Below, in pieces: positions 1 to 8,178 of a stretch of 57,146 nt of DNA. Location of the stretch: NCBI GenBank assembly GCA_019746095.1, contig JAIESL010000023.1, forward strand, positions 1 through 57,146, given 5' to 3'. Source of the DNA: Caulobacteraceae bacterium (GTDB taxonomy: Bacteria; Pseudomonadota; Alphaproteobacteria; Caulobacterales; Caulobacteraceae). Below the pieces are notes generated by a model. The model did not search any database, was not told the origin of the DNA, and saw only the letters and a program-made list of their open reading frames with translations. Numbering within the stretch: position 1 is the first letter of the stretch; each line of letters starts with the position of its first letter. The translations under genes and the position numbers were made by a program.

Positions 1-150
1 GCCGGCCATATCGCCGACCAGGCCGCCACGCTGAACCCGGTCTTCTATGTGCCCCTGGCCGGCTATCTGCTGCTGGCAGGATTCGCCTTCGCCGCCTCGC
101 GCGCCAAGGTCCGCAATGCCGCCGCCGGGGGAACGCCGGGCGGCCACTGA
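1..150 (+). CDS. C-terminal end of an MFS sugar transporter (partial)
   Basis: An open frame enters from the left edge and stops with TGA at 148-150, giving the last 49 residues of a protein. They contain one hydrophobic helix (VFYVPLAGYLLLAGFAFAA) and a short basic, Ala/Gly-rich cytoplasmic tail. The pattern resembles the last transmembrane helix of FucP/GluP-type sugar permeases of the major facilitator superfamily, but too little is present to name a substrate. The 296 bases that follow to the next gene are gene-free; their last third is AT-rich and no feature is clear there. Confidence 0.5.
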   Translation, partial: AGHIADQAATLNPVFYVPLAGYLLLAGFAFAASRAKVRNAAAGGTPGGH

Positions 151-446
151 GGGGGTATGGCGGCGCTGCCGGTTGGCCAGGGGACTTCTGAACTCGCCGG
201 GCAGTGATCTGGCAGCCTGCTGGCTGCCTATCCGACCCCGGGGCCCGGCAGAGGTTCCGGCATTGCTGGGGCTCTATCTCCGGCGAAGGGAGCCGGCTGG
301 CGATCGAGGAAATGCGTGGCGGTGCGAGAGCGACCCCCAACCAACTCTCTTTCTATTATCTTATTGATATTAAACGTCTAATTTTTCAGGCCCTTTAGGA
401 CCAACGCTGCTTAACAGGGGCACCATCAAATGCTGGGATCAAACAT

Positions 447-1271
447 CTAGACAGGCCAAAATGGTTTGCCTGATAGTGCTTGAACAAAGAGGAAGGTTGC
501 GAACATCAACTGAACAATAGCAACGCCAACGACCAGCTTCACGCCCGGCCATCTTTTAAGGTCAGCGATATATCCAGCAAGCGGCAGCGTTTGCATCAAG
601 TGGAGTGAAACAAAGTGAGCTGGACGTAAATCTCCGATCTCGCGAGACCAGCCAAAAAACGGAACCACCATCCCGACATGGTCCAGGTCGCCACCCACAT
701 AGCGCCCATACGACGACATGTAGCCGGCGAAGATCAACGTCGAGATGAAACCAAGCGTCAGTCCCAATATCGAGCCCCAACGCAGACCGGCCATCGACTT
801 GTCGCCCTTGCGATAAATCTGCACCGCAAGCGCCATAGCAACTGCTATCAGCAAGAACGCGCCTAGCCCCATCAATGCAAACATTAACGCTTCGAACTGG
901 CTATCATAATTGTAATGTGATCGCCTTGCGCGTGCGGCTTGCAAGCTGACGTAACCCCATTCGAAAACCAGTGAGACTGCGGCAGCATAGGAAAAACCGA
1001 TCAACACTGAGCCGCTTCGGACCTCCCGTGGCAATTGCTGTGCAAGGACTGCAAGTGTCGCGAAATGCAGTGCAAGTGAAACGGTGAACTTTTGTGGCTT
1101 GGTCCAAACGGAGGCGCCGTCTAAAACGCGCGGATCAAGGAACCACGCAGGAGCAAACACGACAAAATTCGCAAGCATGAACAAGCAGGAAACAAGCAGC
1201 AGGCGGGTGACTTGGTCGTCATCCAACTGAGGCATAAGGGGCTTTCGATAAGCTATGTTTATATCGCTCAT
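447..1271 (-). CDS. Multi-pass membrane protein of unknown function
   Basis: A 274-residue protein with about seven hydrophobic segments (e.g. LLLVSCLFMLANFVVFAPAW near the N-terminus and VVGVAIVQLMFATFLFVQAL near the end), so probably an inner-membrane protein. No catalytic motif is recognisable. Its ATG overlaps the stop of the ABA4-like gene by 4 bp (1268-1271), so the two are almost certainly translated together from the promoter next to the TetR gene. The pairing and probable TetR control suggest a membrane-linked response or pigment/lipid function, which is inference only. Confidence 0.75.
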   Translation of the reverse strand: MSDINIAYRKPLMPQLDDDQVTRLLLVSCLFMLANFVVFAPAWFLDPRVLDGASVWTKPQKFTVSLALHFATLAVLAQQLPREVRSGSVLIGFSYAAAVSLVFEWGYVSLQAARARRSHYNYDSQFEALMFALMGLGAFLLIAVAMALAVQIYRKGDKSMAGLRWGSILGLTLGFISTLIFAGYMSSYGRYVGGDLDHVGMVVPFFGWSREIGDLRPAHFVSLHLMQTLPLAGYIADLKRWPGVKLVVGVAIVQLMFATFLFVQALSGKPFWPV

Positions 1272-1720
1272 ATGCCTGCCTCCCGCTTACGAAACTGGCC
1301 TGCACGCATTGCCAAGAACAATGCCAGTCCCACCGGTCCGAACATGAAAGTCGCGACCAGGATTGGCGCCTGGAGCACTCTACTTAGGCCAACTTTATCC
1401 GCTTCAACCGCGATCCAACCGCCAATAAAGAGATCAAACGCTAGGTAATGTACCCAGCCAGCCAACAACATCTCTTCTTTTGAGAGCAAAAGTCTGACCT
1501 GATCTAGCGATTCGTAGCCTCCCCCTTCGATTGTAAAGAAGTGCGTAAATGCAAGTCCGGCATAAAGCAGGCTGAGTCCGAAAGGGATCATATAACGCGG
1601 AATAAACAAGAGCTGTGGCCAGCGTCTCGGCAGAAAAATCAGGATGCCCCAGCCGATCATGGCTGCTTGTCCAGCCCATCCGAACATTGCTTCCGGCGCA
1701 ACCGCGGCTGCTTCGCCCAT
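1268..1720 (-). CDS. ABA4-like family membrane protein (DUF4281)
   Basis: About 150 residues with four hydrophobic helices, and the sequence style of the ABA4/DUF4281 family (IPFGLSLLYAGLAFTHFF, VHYLAFDLFIGGWIAVEA with conserved Asp/His in membrane context). Plant ABA4 is needed for neoxanthin formation; bacterial members are uncharacterised. I choose the ATG at 1720 because GGAGGG lies about 9 bases upstream. Starting there leaves the palindromic TetR sites (1756-1801) in its promoter instead of inside the gene, as a start at 1801 would. It is first gene of a two-gene operon with the membrane protein that follows. Confidence 0.75.
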   Translation of the reverse strand: MGEAAAVAPEAMFGWAGQAAMIGWGILIFLPRRWPQLLFIPRYMIPFGLSLLYAGLAFTHFFTIEGGGYESLDQVRLLLSKEEMLLAGWVHYLAFDLFIGGWIAVEADKVGLSRVLQAPILVATFMFGPVGLALFLAMRAGQFRKREAGI

Positions 1721-1755
1721 AATTCGCCACCCTCCGCTTGCGACCCGCGCAAATG

Positions 1756-1774
1756 ATGTTAACGTCGTCAACAT
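1756..1774. promoter_or_regulatory. Probable TetR operator, site 1
   Basis: A 19-bp near-perfect palindrome, ATGTTAACGTCGTCAACAT, symmetric at all but two base pairs around a central position. It lies between the divergent ABA4-like gene (start 1720) and the TetR gene (start 1773), overlapping the TetR start codon. Such a site fits autorepression plus control of the divergent operon. Binding by the neighbouring regulator is inferred from position and symmetry. Confidence 0.65.
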
Positions 1775-2396
1775 GACAGGGGATGATAACAGTGTCAACA
1801 TAGCGCCAGCGCTTGGCCGTGATGCCTATCACCACGGCGATTTGCGCAGCGCGCTGCTCGAAGCTGGTATGCATGCGCTGTCAGTGCACAGCGCCGACGC
1901 ACTGTCGCTGCGGGCGCTGGCGCGGGAAGTGGGGGTAAGTGCGACCGCCGTGTACCGACACTTCCCGGACAGGGATGCATTGCTGGTCGCTCTCGCGCTG
2001 ACCGGTTTTGATCAGCTGGCGGCAGCACAGCAGGCAGCCTCGCGCGCCGCATCGGGGCAAGGTGCGCTGGCAGCATTTTCCGCAAGCGGTGCTGCCTATG
2101 TGCGTTTTGCCATCATCAATCCGGAGTTGTTCAGGCTGATGTGGAAGGCGGCACCACGAGGGGATCAACTTCACCTACCGATCGACCAAGCCCACCCTGC
2201 CATGGCCAACCTGCGCCGGACAGTCGAGGATGTCGCCCCGCCCGGATCGTCGGAGGATGACAAGCGCGCCACGGCGCTACGTTGCTGGGGGCTTGTTCAT
2301 GGCCTCGCCACGCTGTCACTCGATGGTCAGATCGATCTGGATGATGACATGATCGGCCGCGTGATCGTCGGGCTTACGGGTGGACTGCGGACATGA
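1773..2396 (+). CDS. TetR/AcrR-family transcriptional regulator
   Basis: 207 residues. The N-terminal helix-turn-helix domain is clear: YHHGDLRSALLEAG followed by LSLRALAREVGVSATAVYRHF, the standard TetR recognition helix. The C-terminal half (FAIINPELFRLMW, and ATALRCWGLVHGLATLSLDG) matches the WHG-type ligand-binding domain. The start at 1773 fits the usual TetR N-terminus; an upstream in-frame ATG at 1644 would run through the divergent gene and both operators. It is transcribed away from the ABA4-like/membrane-protein operon and probably represses that operon and itself. The ligand is unknown. Confidence 0.85.
   Translation: MTGDDNSVNIAPALGRDAYHHGDLRSALLEAGMHALSVHSADALSLRALAREVGVSATAVYRHFPDRDALLVALALTGFDQLAAAQQAASRAASGQGALAAFSASGAAYVRFAIINPELFRLMWKAAPRGDQLHLPIDQAHPAMANLRRTVEDVAPPGSSEDDKRATALRCWGLVHGLATLSLDGQIDLDDDMIGRVIVGLTGGLRT
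1783..1801. promoter_or_regulatory. Probable TetR operator, site 2 (degenerate)
   Basis: ATGATAACAGTGTCAACAT is an imperfect palindrome (7 of 9 base pairs symmetric) that resembles site 1 and is centred 27 bp from it. Two similar sites at this spacing suggest cooperative binding of two dimers. It falls inside the first codons of the TetR gene. Confidence 0.5.
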
Positions 2397-2419
2397 GCGA
2401 TATTCGCCGCATCATCATT

Positions 2420-2679
2420 CTGACCGGGACCAGCATCAGCTTGTCCAGCGTCTGGTCAGATACCGCTCGGCGCAAACGGGCATTTTCCTTCTCGAGGTCT
2501 TTCATGCGGCGGGCCTGATCCATATTCAGGCCGCCATAATCCTTACGCCAGCGGTATTAGCTCTGCTCGGTGACGCCGATCCGGCGACACGCATCCGCCA
2601 CCGTTCCGCCCTGCGCCAGCACAATCTCCGCTTCACGCAGCTTGCCGATGATCTCTTCCGGCTTGTGCTTCCTTGACAT
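2420..2679 (-). pseudogene. IS3-family transposase OrfA remnant
   Basis: Read on the minus strand from ATG at 2679, this begins SRKHKPEEIIGKLREAEI and continues with ACRRIGVTEQS, an in-frame TAA, then YRWRKDYGGLNMDQARRMKD and LRRAVSDQTLDK. This is the N-terminal helix-turn-helix/leucine-zipper protein of IS3-family (IS407-like) elements. The TAA replaces the usual Tyr codon of the SYYRWR motif, and similarity ends after TLDK, so OrfB and the rest are gone. It is a dead insertion-sequence end next to the TetR gene. Confidence 0.8.
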
Positions 2680-2694
2680 CCCATTCCTCCTTCG

Positions 2695-2723
2695 TGGCCA
2701 ATTCTAAGATAGAAATTGGGCCA
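2695..2723. repeat. IS3-type terminal inverted-repeat remnant
   Basis: Just upstream of the OrfA remnant is a partly self-complementary stretch (TGGCCAATTCTA facing AGAAATTGGGCCA), the position expected for the left end and promoter of the element. No matching right end is visible. Confidence 0.45.
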
Positions 2724-2730
2724 CTCAGAA

Positions 2731-3227
2731 GGCGGCGACTCAATTCATTCTCGCCTGCCATTTTCGATGCGAACTACGCCAGTGGCGTAGGTCGTCGCAG
2801 ACAGCGAGAACATCATATCGACCGAACCTAGAAAAAAGGGGTTCGGTCGGTGAAAATGCCCGTTTTCTGGGACTTTAGGCTGTTGGACAGGTGATAGAGT
2901 TCGTGGCGCTCTCGGTAGGCGGGCGGTTTTTCCAACTCACGGCCTGTGGGTGGCGAAGCGGCAGTGGAGAGCCATTCCGCTCAGAAGCAACCGAAATTCA
3001 ACGGTTTTCAAGAGGTCATGCCTACTGACGATGGTCGGGGGAGACAGTTTGTTTCGCAACTCGGTGCGTTGGCGGACAGGGTGACCGCCCCACTCCCCTC
3101 CCGGGGCGTCCCGAGATGTATATAAACATACGGATTTTTAACAACTTAACTGACTGTTTGATCCACCACGATCTCCGTCGGTCTCCACATTTCGCCACCC
3201 ATAGTTGGGACTGGAGTAGGGACTAGA
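2731..3227. other. Gene-free stretch before the integrase
   Basis: About 500 bases without a convincing gene. I looked for a tRNA 3' end, the usual attachment site for this integrase type, and did not find one. A strong hairpin is present at 2819-2849, and a GC-rich run is followed by AT-rich sequence (3115-3150) just before the integrase, which could hold its promoter. Confidence 0.5.
2819..2849. other. Perfect 10-bp inverted repeat (hairpin)
   Basis: CGACCGAACC at 2819-2828 pairs perfectly with GGTTCGGTCG at 2840-2849 around an 11-base A-rich loop. There is no T-tract after it, so an intrinsic terminator is unlikely. It lies at the junction between the dead IS and the integration module and could be a recombinase- or regulator-binding site. 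Confidence 0.45.
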
Positions 3228-4439
3228 ATGGCTCGACAGCTGCACCGCCTGCCGCCTCGGGCGGCGATCACGACCTCGGTCGCCGGGCGCTATGCCGACG
3301 GGGGCGGGCTTTATCTTGTCGTGTCGCGGACCGGCAGTCGCAAGTGGGTCTTCCGCTTTCGCTGGAAGGGGAAGCTCTCGGACATGGGGCTGGGTTCGGC
3401 ATCGATCGTTCCGCTCAGCCGGGCCCGCGAACGTGCAGCCGAGGCCCGGCTCAGGATTTCGGAGGGCGCAAACCCCTTGGCGGAGAAGCGGGCCGCACGA
3501 GCCATACCGACGTTTGGGGAATTCGCCGACGAGCTTGTGACCTCGGTCAAAAGCCAATGGCGCAATGCCAAACACGGGCAGCAGGTGCAGAACACGCTGG
3601 AGCAATACGCTGCCAGCCTGCGGCCACTTCCGGTTGACCAGATTGACACCAGCAAGGTCGTGAGTGCCTTGAAACCCATCTGGACATCGAAATCCGAAAC
3701 CGCGACGCGGGTCAGGTCCCGGATCGAGTGGGTGCTCGATGCCGCCAAGGCCAAAGGGTATCGATCCGGGGAAAATCCGGCCCGATGGAAGGGGCATCTC
3801 GACCAACTGCTGCCAAAGCGCGCCCGCCTGGCACGCGGTCATCACGCAGCTCTTCCCTTTGCTGATGTGCCGGCCTTCATAAAGGAGCTGCGTGCGCGAC
3901 CAGCGACATCCGCGCTTGCCCTGGAATTCACGATCCTGACTGCGGCAAGGTCGGGTGAGGTGAGGGGGGCGACTTGGCGAGAGATCGACCTACCCGGCGC
4001 GGTGTGGACAGTGCCGGCGGCGAGAATGAAGGCGGGGCGTGAGCATAGGGTGCCACTGTCGAAGCGGGCCGTGGAAATCCTCAGGGACATGGCAAGGCTG
4101 ACAGAAGACGACCCGGATGCCTTTGTCTTCGCGGGTCCAAAGGGATCCCGGTCCTCGCTGTCCGACGCGGCCTTCAGTGCACTCCTCAAAAGGATGGGGC
4201 GGAGCGAGGGCATCACACCCCATGGGTTCAGGTCCAGTTTCCGCGATTGGGCCGGTGAGACCACGACCTTCCCTCGGGACGTCGCCGAGATGTGCCTGGC
4301 TCACACGGTCGGCGACATGACGGAGCGCGCCTACCGACGCGGCGATGGTTTGGCGAGGCGGCGCGAGATGATCGACGCGTGGTCAGAATTCTGCACGACT
4401 GCAAAAATTCGAAAACGCGTGCAGTTTCAAACGTCGTGA
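3228..4439 (+). CDS. P4-type tyrosine recombinase (island integrase)
   Basis: 403 residues. The N-terminus (VAGRYADGGGLYLVVSRTGS, then KWVFRFRWKGK) is the DUF4102 arm-binding domain of P4-like integrases. The C-terminal catalytic domain shows Arg241 (TAARSGEVRG), His332-x-x-Arg335 (HGFRSSFRDW), His359 (LAHTVG) and nucleophile Tyr369 (AYRRGD), so it looks intact. Such enzymes insert genomic islands, usually at tRNA genes. It is followed by an AlpA-like gene, a common excisionase partner. No attachment site was identified. Confidence 0.93.
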   Translation: MARQLHRLPPRAAITTSVAGRYADGGGLYLVVSRTGSRKWVFRFRWKGKLSDMGLGSASIVPLSRARERAAEARLRISEGANPLAEKRAARAIPTFGEFADELVTSVKSQWRNAKHGQQVQNTLEQYAASLRPLPVDQIDTSKVVSALKPIWTSKSETATRVRSRIEWVLDAAKAKGYRSGENPARWKGHLDQLLPKRARLARGHHAALPFADVPAFIKELRARPATSALALEFTILTAARSGEVRGATWREIDLPGAVWTVPAARMKAGREHRVPLSKRAVEILRDMARLTEDDPDAFVFAGPKGSRSSLSDAAFSALLKRMGRSEGITPHGFRSSFRDWAGETTTFPRDVAEMCLAHTVGDMTERAYRRGDGLARRREMIDAWSEFCTTAKIRKRVQFQTS

Positions 4440-4571
4440 CGGTGATCGCCAAGCCTCGATAGGGCGTGCAAGGCAAATATTTTGAGGCGAGCTGCAAGGC
4501 TCCCTGTGGTCGTGACGGCATCCTCATTCGTACCCCGAGCGCCTCTGCTCAGGCCGATTGAGGAACCAAAC

Positions 4572-4781
4572 ATGACCCAGACCCACCAACGACTTGAGCG
4601 TCTCCCCGCTGTGATGGCCCGCACCGGGATGAGCCGCTCTTGGCTGTACAAGGAAATGGCAGCCGGGCGATTCCCGAAAGCCCTCAAGATCGGCAGCGCG
4701 TCCGGCTGGAAGGCTTCGGACGTCGATCAGTGGATCGAAAGTCTGACCGGCAGCCCCGCCGCTCACTCGGGGGCCTGCTGA
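4572..4781 (+). CDS. AlpA-like DNA-binding protein (putative excisionase)
   Basis: 69 residues: RLPAVMARTGMSRSWLYKEM followed by GRFPKALKIGSASGWKASDV, the winged-helix MerR/AlpA type, with the family's typical W-x2-x-D-V-x-x-W ending. ATG at 4572 follows GATTGAGGAACC, an acceptable ribosome site; the in-frame upstream codons lack one. AlpA proteins promote excision of P4-type islands by activating or assisting the integrase, which fits its place directly after one. Its stop is 2 bases before the next ATG. Confidence 0.85.
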   Translation: MTQTHQRLERLPAVMARTGMSRSWLYKEMAAGRFPKALKIGSASGWKASDVDQWIESLTGSPAAHSGAC

Positions 4782-4783
4782 TC

Positions 4784-4975
4784 ATGGCGAACGCACTCCC
4801 GGCGCTGCCGCCATTCCTGACCCTTCAAAAGGTAGCGGACATCCTGGCGGTATCCGACAAAACGGTGAGGCGGCTGATCGCTCGCGGTGATCTCCCGCGA
4901 CACAAGGTCGGTCGTCAGGTCCGCATTTCCGAGCGGGATCTCCGCGACTTCATAGCTCTCAGGCGCGGCTTCTGA
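4784..4975 (+). CDS. Small helix-turn-helix DNA-binding protein (excisionase family)
   Basis: 63 residues: FLTLQKVADILAVSDKTVRR followed by LIARGDLPRHKVGRQVRISE, a standard MerR-like/excisionase-family winged helix (HTH_17), the same fold as its upstream neighbour but with a different sequence. ATG at 4784 lies 2 bp after the AlpA stop, so the two are co-translated. It probably acts as a recombination directionality or regulatory factor for one of the flanking recombinases. Confidence 0.85.
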   Translation: MANALPALPPFLTLQKVADILAVSDKTVRRLIARGDLPRHKVGRQVRISERDLRDFIALRRGF

Positions 4976-5119
4976 TGACCCGCCAAGTCGCTGAATGTCC
5001 ACAGAATTTTGACCGTCGTTGACTGCACCCGCACTCAACCGACCCACGATCCGATCCGTGCTTAATCAAAACTGGCCACTCCCGGCCGCTTCCGACCACC
5101 CTGTCCCAAGGAGGGCAAA

Positions 5120-6829
5120 TTGACCCAGCTTGAACTCCCGCTTCCGGAACACTCAGTCCCCGTGACGCTAGCAGACGCTCTGGCGTTTTACCACGACGCC
5201 AACAGCGACCATCCACGCAGGAGCGCCATCCGCTCCTCCTTGACGGCGATGGGCAAGGCGATCGGCTTACCCCTCGACCAGATCCCCGCCAACGCGGTCC
5301 GCCTGCGCTCCATGCTTGCAAAAGCGTCGGCGGGCCATGCGGGGCTCAAGGCGTCCTCGTGGAAGACGATGAAGAGCTTGGCGCTGCGGTCCCTTCAGGA
5401 GGCCGGCGTGGAGCTGGCTTCTGGCCGCGATACGACAGAAGTCAGCCCGGCGTGGCGCGCGCTCCTCGATCAGGCGGAACAGCGCGTCGGCATCGGGCTC
5501 GGCCGGTTCACCAAGTTCCTGACCCGCACGGGGGTGGAGCCCGAAACCGTTAGTGCCGACGCCTTCGCGGCTTGGCGCGGCGAGCTGCTCGACACCAGTC
5601 TTCGTGCCAGTCCCGACACTTCCTACCGGCAGATGGTCCGGCTGTGGAAGGCTTGCGAGCATAAGGTGCCCGGCTGGCCCCGGGTCGAGATTGAGTCACC
5701 TGAGGATCCGCGGCGCTTCTCCCTTCCGTGGGAAGAGTTTCCGGAAAGTCTGCGTCTGGAGGTTGGTGCCTTCCTTGAGTCGCGGCTTCACCCCGATCCC
5801 CTGAGCGCGGATCCGGCGCCAAAGGTGCGCCCCGACACAAACAAGACCCGCGAAAAGAACCTCCGCGCCTTCGCCAGCGCGCTCGTCCTGAGCGGGGAGC
5901 TGGAGACGAACAAGGTCACCGGCCTCTCGGTGATGACCGAGCCTGTCAACGTTCGCATGGCGCTTGGCTATTTGCGCAAGGAGCGGTTCGACGGGGAAGT
6001 GCGGCCACATATGCTGAGCCACGCTGAGTTGATGAAGACGATCGCCAAACACTGGGAGAAGGACCAGCCCAAGGCGGAGCAACTCGCGCAACTGATCAAA
6101 TCATTGAAGGGGACGATGGGGCAAGCGAGCGGCATGACCCCGAAGAACCGTGAGCGCCTGGCCCCGTTCAATGATCCGAAGAATGTGAAGCGTCTGCTGG
6201 AACTCCCGCAGGGGACCTTGAAGCGCGCTGCGGACACCCCTCGGACCCAGCTCACCGCAGTCCGCGTCATGTACGCCTTGCAGGTGGCACTTCTGCTAGC
6301 GGTTCCTCTGCGGGCCAAGAACCTCACAGGCCTCAAGCTGGGGGAGAATGTGATCGAGAGCGGCAAGGGCAAGACCAGGCAGGTGCGTCTGTTCCTGTCC
6401 CGGGAGGAAACCAAAACCTACACTGATTTCATGGCAGTGCTGCCTGCTCGCGTGGTGACCCTCCTCGACGCCTGGCGGGAAGTCTGGCGGCCGTTGGTGA
6501 GCAATCGGCCTAGTCCCTACCTGTTCCCCAATCCCTCCGGCGTGCTGCGTAGCCAAGGATCACTGTCCAAGACAATCTGCGGCTTTGTGAAGCGCGAAAC
6601 CGGGCTGGATATGAACCTGCATCTGTTCCGCCACCTCGCGGCGAAGCTCTACCTTCGTTTCGATCCCGCCGGCCTGGAAACGGTGCGCCAACTCCTTGGC
6701 CACAAGACGATCAAGACGACCTTGAAGGCCTATGCTGACTTCCAGACCGAACCGGCATTCCTGCGATTGGAGGAGGCGCTGCTCGATCTCTACGAGAATC
6801 CCACTCCGTCACGGAAGGCGCGTCAATGA
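5120..6829 (+). CDS. Large tyrosine recombinase A
   Basis: 569 residues, longer than typical integrases because of an N-terminal extension of about 370 residues. The catalytic core is at the C-terminus: Arg in LLLAVPLRAKNLTGLKLG, HLFRH as the H-x-x-R motif, LLGHKTIKTTLKAYAD with His and the Tyr nucleophile. Translation most likely begins at TTG (5120), which follows AAGGAGGG at ideal spacing. Its TGA overlaps the next gene's ATG by 4 bp. A coupled pair of recombinases suggests they act together on an element boundary, as seen in multi-recombinase islands. Confidence 0.88.
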   Translation: MTQLELPLPEHSVPVTLADALAFYHDANSDHPRRSAIRSSLTAMGKAIGLPLDQIPANAVRLRSMLAKASAGHAGLKASSWKTMKSLALRSLQEAGVELASGRDTTEVSPAWRALLDQAEQRVGIGLGRFTKFLTRTGVEPETVSADAFAAWRGELLDTSLRASPDTSYRQMVRLWKACEHKVPGWPRVEIESPEDPRRFSLPWEEFPESLRLEVGAFLESRLHPDPLSADPAPKVRPDTNKTREKNLRAFASALVLSGELETNKVTGLSVMTEPVNVRMALGYLRKERFDGEVRPHMLSHAELMKTIAKHWEKDQPKAEQLAQLIKSLKGTMGQASGMTPKNRERLAPFNDPKNVKRLLELPQGTLKRAADTPRTQLTAVRVMYALQVALLLAVPLRAKNLTGLKLGENVIESGKGKTRQVRLFLSREETKTYTDFMAVLPARVVTLLDAWREVWRPLVSNRPSPYLFPNPSGVLRSQGSLSKTICGFVKRETGLDMNLHLFRHLAAKLYLRFDPAGLETVRQLLGHKTIKTTLKAYADFQTEPAFLRLEEALLDLYENPTPSRKARQ

Positions 6830-7872
6830 GACCGCCACGCATGCCGGCCTGCTGGCCGATCTCCAAATGGCCTTCTGGTGACCAGACGGCTTGGATCCGC
6901 GCCGCGGAATCCGATCCGCTGGCGCGAGAGGGGCAGGGGGCGTCTTCCCACTGGCGCGCCACCACGCGGCGCTTTGTGCAGATCGGTTATGGAAACTGGC
7001 TGGGCTGGCTGGATGCGCGGCATTGTGTAAGTCCGGACGAGACTGCAGCCCAGCGCGCGACAGTCGAACGGGTCCGAGAATATCTGACCGAACTCACCGA
7101 GGCCGGGCTCGCGGACTACACGCGTGCGGGCCGGTTGCAGGCGTTGGGTGACGCGTTGCGCACAATGTGCCCGGAATGCCCGACGGCCTTCATCGGAAAG
7201 CTCGCCGGTCGCATGTTCGCCGAGGCCCGGCCGTTGAGAGACCTGAATGGCCGGCTCCGGCCGGCAAATGAGATTCTCGAACTCGGCTACCAACTGATGC
7301 ACTCGGCGGATACTGATCACCTGCCGGGCGTGCGCCGGCCGATCGCGTTCAGAGACGGCCTGCTGATCGCTCTTTGGGCCTGCCGGATGCTGCGCGTCGC
7401 CAATCTAAGCCAGATGACGATCGATGGGCATCTGAAGCGAACGGGAGATCGCCATCGGCTGGAGTTCACCGCTGCGGAGATGAAGCAGCGTCGACCGTGG
7501 GGATGCAGTTGGCCGGAGAGACTGGAGCACGCGTTGGCAGAGTACGTCGCCGATTATCGCCCCCTGCTTGCTGCAAGGAGCAATACTGCTTCGAAGGCCC
7601 TGTGGCTGTCGCAGTTCGGAACGCCGATGCCGCCTGCTTCGGTCGCCCAGATCATCAAGCTGCGTACTACAGCCGCCTTCGGCCAGTCTATCAGCTCTCA
7701 TCTAATGCGGCATATAGCGGCGACGGGCCTCGCCGAGGCCTACACGAACTCGTCGATCGATATCGCCGCGGTGCTTGGCCACACCGCCATCGACACGGCC
7801 GAGAAGCACTACATCCTTGGCCGCGGGGTCGCGGCCGTTAGAGGTTACAATGCCTTCCTCGACACAATCTGA
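6826..7872 (+). CDS. Tyrosine recombinase B
   Basis: 348 residues, overlapping recombinase A by ATGA. Catalytic-domain signs: Arg in ALWACRMLRVANLSQM, HLMRH (H-x-x-R), then IAAVLGHTAIDTAEKHYI with His and the Tyr nucleophile. The N-terminal half is a divergent core-binding domain. The A-B overlap implies fixed stoichiometry, consistent with a heteromeric recombinase. It is not closely similar to A or to the P4-type enzyme upstream, so the module carries three distinct recombinases. Confidence 0.87.
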   Translation: MRPPRMPACWPISKWPSGDQTAWIRAAESDPLAREGQGASSHWRATTRRFVQIGYGNWLGWLDARHCVSPDETAAQRATVERVREYLTELTEAGLADYTRAGRLQALGDALRTMCPECPTAFIGKLAGRMFAEARPLRDLNGRLRPANEILELGYQLMHSADTDHLPGVRRPIAFRDGLLIALWACRMLRVANLSQMTIDGHLKRTGDRHRLEFTAAEMKQRRPWGCSWPERLEHALAEYVADYRPLLAARSNTASKALWLSQFGTPMPPASVAQIIKLRTTAAFGQSISSHLMRHIAATGLAEAYTNSSIDIAAVLGHTAIDTAEKHYILGRGVAAVRGYNAFLDTI

Positions 7873-8178
7873 GTTTCAGAAAATGCGGCGACGAAGGCGA
7901 CGGCGACCGAATCCGCGATGGGCGGGCCGCGGAAAGTAGACGGCTCCCACCGAGCAAAATCGAATGACCGCTCTCGAACCTCCGTGACCTTCATAGCGTC
8001 CGTTTTCGACCTAAGCACAGGATCATTCGCGGCAAAGCGGGTAGCTTGATGAGTGCAGTAAATCTGTTCAGTGCACACTGAGACAAATGCACTGAGGCGA
8101 CTGAGGCCGCTGACGCCATCGGTCCCTCGGCTGCCCGCGAGACTTGATCAGCGGTCGCGCGCTCGCGGCTGCCGCTGA
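7873..8178. other. Gene-free stretch between recombinase B and the T2SS cluster
   Basis: About 300 bases. A 77-codon minus-strand frame exists (7845-8078) but has no start signal and overlaps recombinase B. Several ACTGAG-like hexamers recur at 8070-8120 (cactgag, cactgag, gactgag), which could be recombinase arm sites or chance. This is the boundary between the integration module and the secretion genes. Confidence 0.35.

Noticed and set aside
7845..8078. 77-codon minus-strand frame after recombinase B
   Set aside because: No ribosome site, overlaps recombinase B, no recognisable domain.
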